DNA from: RGIG8368 sp045540275
GTDB lineage: Bacteria; Verrucomicrobiota; Kiritimatiellia; RFP12; UBA1067
Direction: 5' to 3'
Assembly: GCA_045540275.1 (NCBI GenBank)
Contig: JAZQGX010000243.1
Span: forward strand, 1-7,244
DNA length: 7,244 nucleotides
Part shown: positions 5,666 through 7,244 of the stretch, piece by piece
Position numbering within the stretch: position 1 is the stretch's first letter
Layout: every line of letters begins with the position of its first letter
The notes under the pieces: model-generated
What the model saw: only the letters and a program-made list of their open reading frames with translations
Told to the model about the DNA's origin: nothing
The model's database searches: none
Made by a program: the position numbers and the translations under genes

Positions 5666-6448
5666 TTAAAGCGTCTCGATAAACGCAGGGAAGCGCGTGA
5701 CGAGTTCTGCACGCTCGCGATGGAAAAGCAGATGCTCCACGTCGCGGCGCTTGAGTGCCAGGTTTACGGACTGTGCCTTTGCCTTGAGAGCCGCCTTGAG
5801 CGAATTGAGGTCGGTGACTTCCGGATGTGCTGCGGACAGGAACGAATAGTCCGGTTCCGTGCGCTGCAAAAGAAAGATCGCGTCGTAGAAGTCCCGACCT
5901 TTGCCGCGTGTCAAGAGCGCCGACAGCTTCATGGCGCAGAGCGTCGCCTCGGTCGGCACACACACCGGGAAAAAGAACCCACAACGCCGAACGTCAGCGA
6001 AAACTCTCTCGTATTCCCTTCCTTGGTCTTGCGCCTCGATCTTCATCATAAACCGCTCTTCCCTGAAAGCGGAAAGCCCCAGCTCGTGTAGAAGGCCAGG
6101 AAAAAGAATGCTCCGCCGCATCGCCGTCAGACGATCAGACTCCCTCTCCTTCGACACGGCATTAATTCCGTTGCGCCTAAGATGTGCAATGAGAGAATCG
6201 GTGAAGCGTACGAAATCGTCCGGCTCAAGCCCCTTGCAGTCGAAATCAAGATCTTCAGAGAACCTGTCGATATCCTTCGTCAAACGCAGGTTCGTGCCGC
6301 CGATGAACGTCAACTTCGCCGCCCACGGACTTCTGGCAATCCATTCGAGCGCAAGGCACTCGACATACTCCTTCAAGATGTGCTTCGCGAACTGTCCTGC
6401 GCGAAGTTCCTCGGGGAAGAATCCCCTTATCGACTCAAGCGCAATCAT
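5666..6448 (-). CDS. abiEii: AbiEii/AbiGii-type nucleotidyltransferase toxin
   Basis: This 260-residue protein is a COG2253/AbiEii-family nucleotidyltransferase-like toxin, the growth-arresting half of a type IV toxin-antitoxin and abortive-infection module. Visible motifs are FIGGTNLRL at 48-56 (GG-T of motif I), RFSEDLDFD at 62-70 (motif II with the metal-binding acidic residues), Lys174 in AMKLSALL and RGKGRDFYD at 181-189 (motifs III/IV). All key residues of the family appear present, so the toxin is probably active. Length is in the family range. The ATG at 6448 overlaps the antitoxin stop as ATGA, the usual coupled arrangement. The stop is followed by about 100 nt of purine-rich minus-strand sequence before the fic promoter, with no convincing terminator, so read-through into fic is possible. 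Confidence 0.88.
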   Translation of the reverse strand: MIALESIRGFFPEELRAGQFAKHILKEYVECLALEWIARSPWAAKLTFIGGTNLRLTKDIDRFSEDLDFDCKGLEPDDFVRFTDSLIAHLRRNGINAVSKERESDRLTAMRRSILFPGLLHELGLSAFREERFMMKIEAQDQGREYERVFADVRRCGFFFPVCVPTEATLCAMKLSALLTRGKGRDFYDAIFLLQRTEPDYSFLSAAHPEVTDLNSLKAALKAKAQSVNLALKRRDVEHLLFHRERAELVTRFPAFIETL

Positions 6449-7062
6449 ATCGAATACACCTCCTTGACAAGCCTTATCCGTCGCGCAAGCGCCTGCGAAC
6501 CGAAGCGAGCCATCACTCCATCCAAGTCACCGTTTGCGGCAATTTCCGCGAGGACATCAGGATCAAGGCGCAGCGCCTCGATCTCCTCCGGCGTGTCATA
6601 CTGCGAATTGAGATACAGGAAGTCGCAAAGCGCCTTCGCCGGCGTCGCGACATTGACCGGCAGCCCATCGCCCGCGTGCTCCACGCCATAGCCGAACATC
6701 AGCTCCGGTTTGACGCTGCGGTACGAAAACTCCCCGAAGTCGTTCTTGAACGAGGCCGTCTTGAGCGAGGTGACGGACGTGAACTGCACGACAGATTCAG
6801 GAATCAATCCAGCCCTTGCCATCACATACTCACACGAAAGATAGCTTGGCGAATACATCCTTCCCGCAAAATAGTCTCCTATCCCTGGCGTGTCTGCGAC
6901 ATCCGCAAAGGCGTACCATGAACGCCTAAGCCTCTTGATGTAACCCTTTTTCAGCCACGTTGAATAATTTCCCCTGTCAAAACTGGGAAATGCGGCCGTT
7001 ACCTGCTCGTTGGAGAAGCAGGCAAAGGCATGGAATCGCTCTCTTAATGTTACGTAGTTCAT
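6445..7062 (-). CDS. abiEi: AbiEi-type antitoxin/transcriptional regulator
   Basis: This 205-residue protein resembles the COG5340/AbiEi antitoxin family. It has an N-terminal winged helix (about 12-55, with GYIKRLRRSWYAFAD) and then the AbiEi core with SPSYLSCEYVMARAGLIPES at 71-90, QFTSVTSLKTASF, and NVATPAKALCDFLYL at 137-151. AbiEi proteins repress their own operon and neutralise AbiEii without tight complex formation in the type IV model. The start at 7062 is chosen because a longer in-frame opening to 7113 would include the promoter itself. From the -10 box at 7084-7089 the leader is only about 15 nt, with a weak GGAA. The stop overlaps the toxin start (ATGA). The pair looks intact and functional. 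Confidence 0.87.
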   Translation of the reverse strand: MNYVTLRERFHAFACFSNEQVTAAFPSFDRGNYSTWLKKGYIKRLRRSWYAFADVADTPGIGDYFAGRMYSPSYLSCEYVMARAGLIPESVVQFTSVTSLKTASFKNDFGEFSYRSVKPELMFGYGVEHAGDGLPVNVATPAKALCDFLYLNSQYDTPEEIEALRLDPDVLAEIAANGDLDGVMARFGSQALARRIRLVKEVYSI

Positions 7063-7083
7063 TTTTGTTTCCAAAACGTTGAC

Positions 7084-7113
7084 ATTATACCACACTTCAG
7101 AAACAAAAGTCAA
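7084..7113 (-). promoter_or_regulatory. Strong extended -10 promoter of the abiE operon
   Basis: On the minus strand TTGACT (7108-7113, 5 of 6) is followed by 18 bp and TATAAT (7084-7089), with TGG before it giving a perfect extended -10. Transcription should start near 7077. TTGAC at 7079-7083 and GTCAA at 7109-7113 on the plus strand form a small inverted repeat centred 30 bp apart. It flanks the -10 and overlaps the -35, a plausible AbiEi binding arrangement. Confidence 0.85.
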
Positions 7114-7120
7114 TTGATAG

Positions 7121-7243
7121 TTAGTCCTGGAGTTTACCCATTTTTTGATTCATCTCGGCAGTGCCGGTTGCCTTGCGCGTTTTGGAGGACAAAAAAGCGT
7201 AGCTCCTTTCCGCTGATCTTCGGTATAATACCGACTGCCAAAA
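7121..7243 (-). other. Open frame running off the window edge, uncertain
   Basis: A minus-strand frame is open from the window end to a TAA at 7121-7123, 40 codons, ending MGKLQD. It has only late ATG codons. A GGAAAGGAG sits at about 7203-7211 with a TTG 10 nt downstream, which could start a 23-residue peptide (LSSKTRKATG onward). It could be the 3' end of a gene lying mostly outside the window, a small peptide gene or non-coding sequence. No family is recognised. Confidence 0.2.
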
Positions 7244-7244
7244 A

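Noticed and set aside
7063..7113. Upstream ATG for the AbiEi gene at 7113
   Set aside because: The perfect extended -10 and the -35 lie between 7084 and 7113, so that ATG would not be transcribed.
7221..7233. CGGTA-TAA-TACCG palindrome containing TATAAT on the plus strand
   Set aside because: It could be a -10 for a gene outside the window, but no acceptable -35 is visible and no plus-strand gene follows within the window.

Overview
All supported genes in this window lie on the minus strand. Read from high to low coordinates they form three transcription blocks. GC content is moderate and uneven, and several genes encode small predicted lipoproteins, so this is a Gram-negative-type bacterium. 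The tandem ACAGGATT(A/T) intergenic repeat, the odd lipoproteins with no recognisable family and the mixed toxin-antitoxin content suggest an uncultured gut-type member of the PVC group (Kiritimatiellota, Lentisphaerota or Verrucomicrobiota). That assignment is a guess from style; there is no marker gene.

Block 1 (7113-5666) is a complete AbiE-type (type IV) toxin-antitoxin pair. A very good extended -10 promoter drives a COG5340/AbiEi-like antitoxin, which overlaps by ATGA an AbiEii-like nucleotidyltransferase toxin with all recognisable catalytic motifs.

Block 2 (5556-2173) has its own extended -10 promoter, overlapped by a near-perfect 22-bp palindrome. The first gene is a Fic-family protein with an N-terminal winged helix, an intact inhibitory S-xxx-E-G motif and a Fic motif whose catalytic histidine is glutamine (QPFTDGNKR). 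Four bases after it comes a lipoprotein with a carboxypeptidase-regulatory-like fold. Seven bases after that comes a 579-residue lipoprotein built from about twenty aromatic-Pro-Leu-Tyr type repeats. A Fic-like protein apparently co-transcribed with two surface or periplasmic lipoproteins is the most unusual arrangement here.

Block 3 (2044-320) begins with a promoter and a truncated AAA_14/DUF4143-type ATPase that stops just after Walker B. It is followed by a 38-codon ORF, an unrecognised probable lipoprotein and an 89-residue secreted miniature of DUF1287 that lacks the usual N-terminal half. The truncated genes suggest a decaying or recombining accessory region.

The junctions before the 579-residue protein and before the mini-DUF1287 protein carry the same 56-57 bp sequence: end of the upstream lipoprotein gene, ribosome binding site, start ATG-AAG-AAA-CTG. 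This is a duplicated gene-boundary cassette. No rRNA, tRNA, CRISPR array, transposase or convincing intrinsic terminator was seen.
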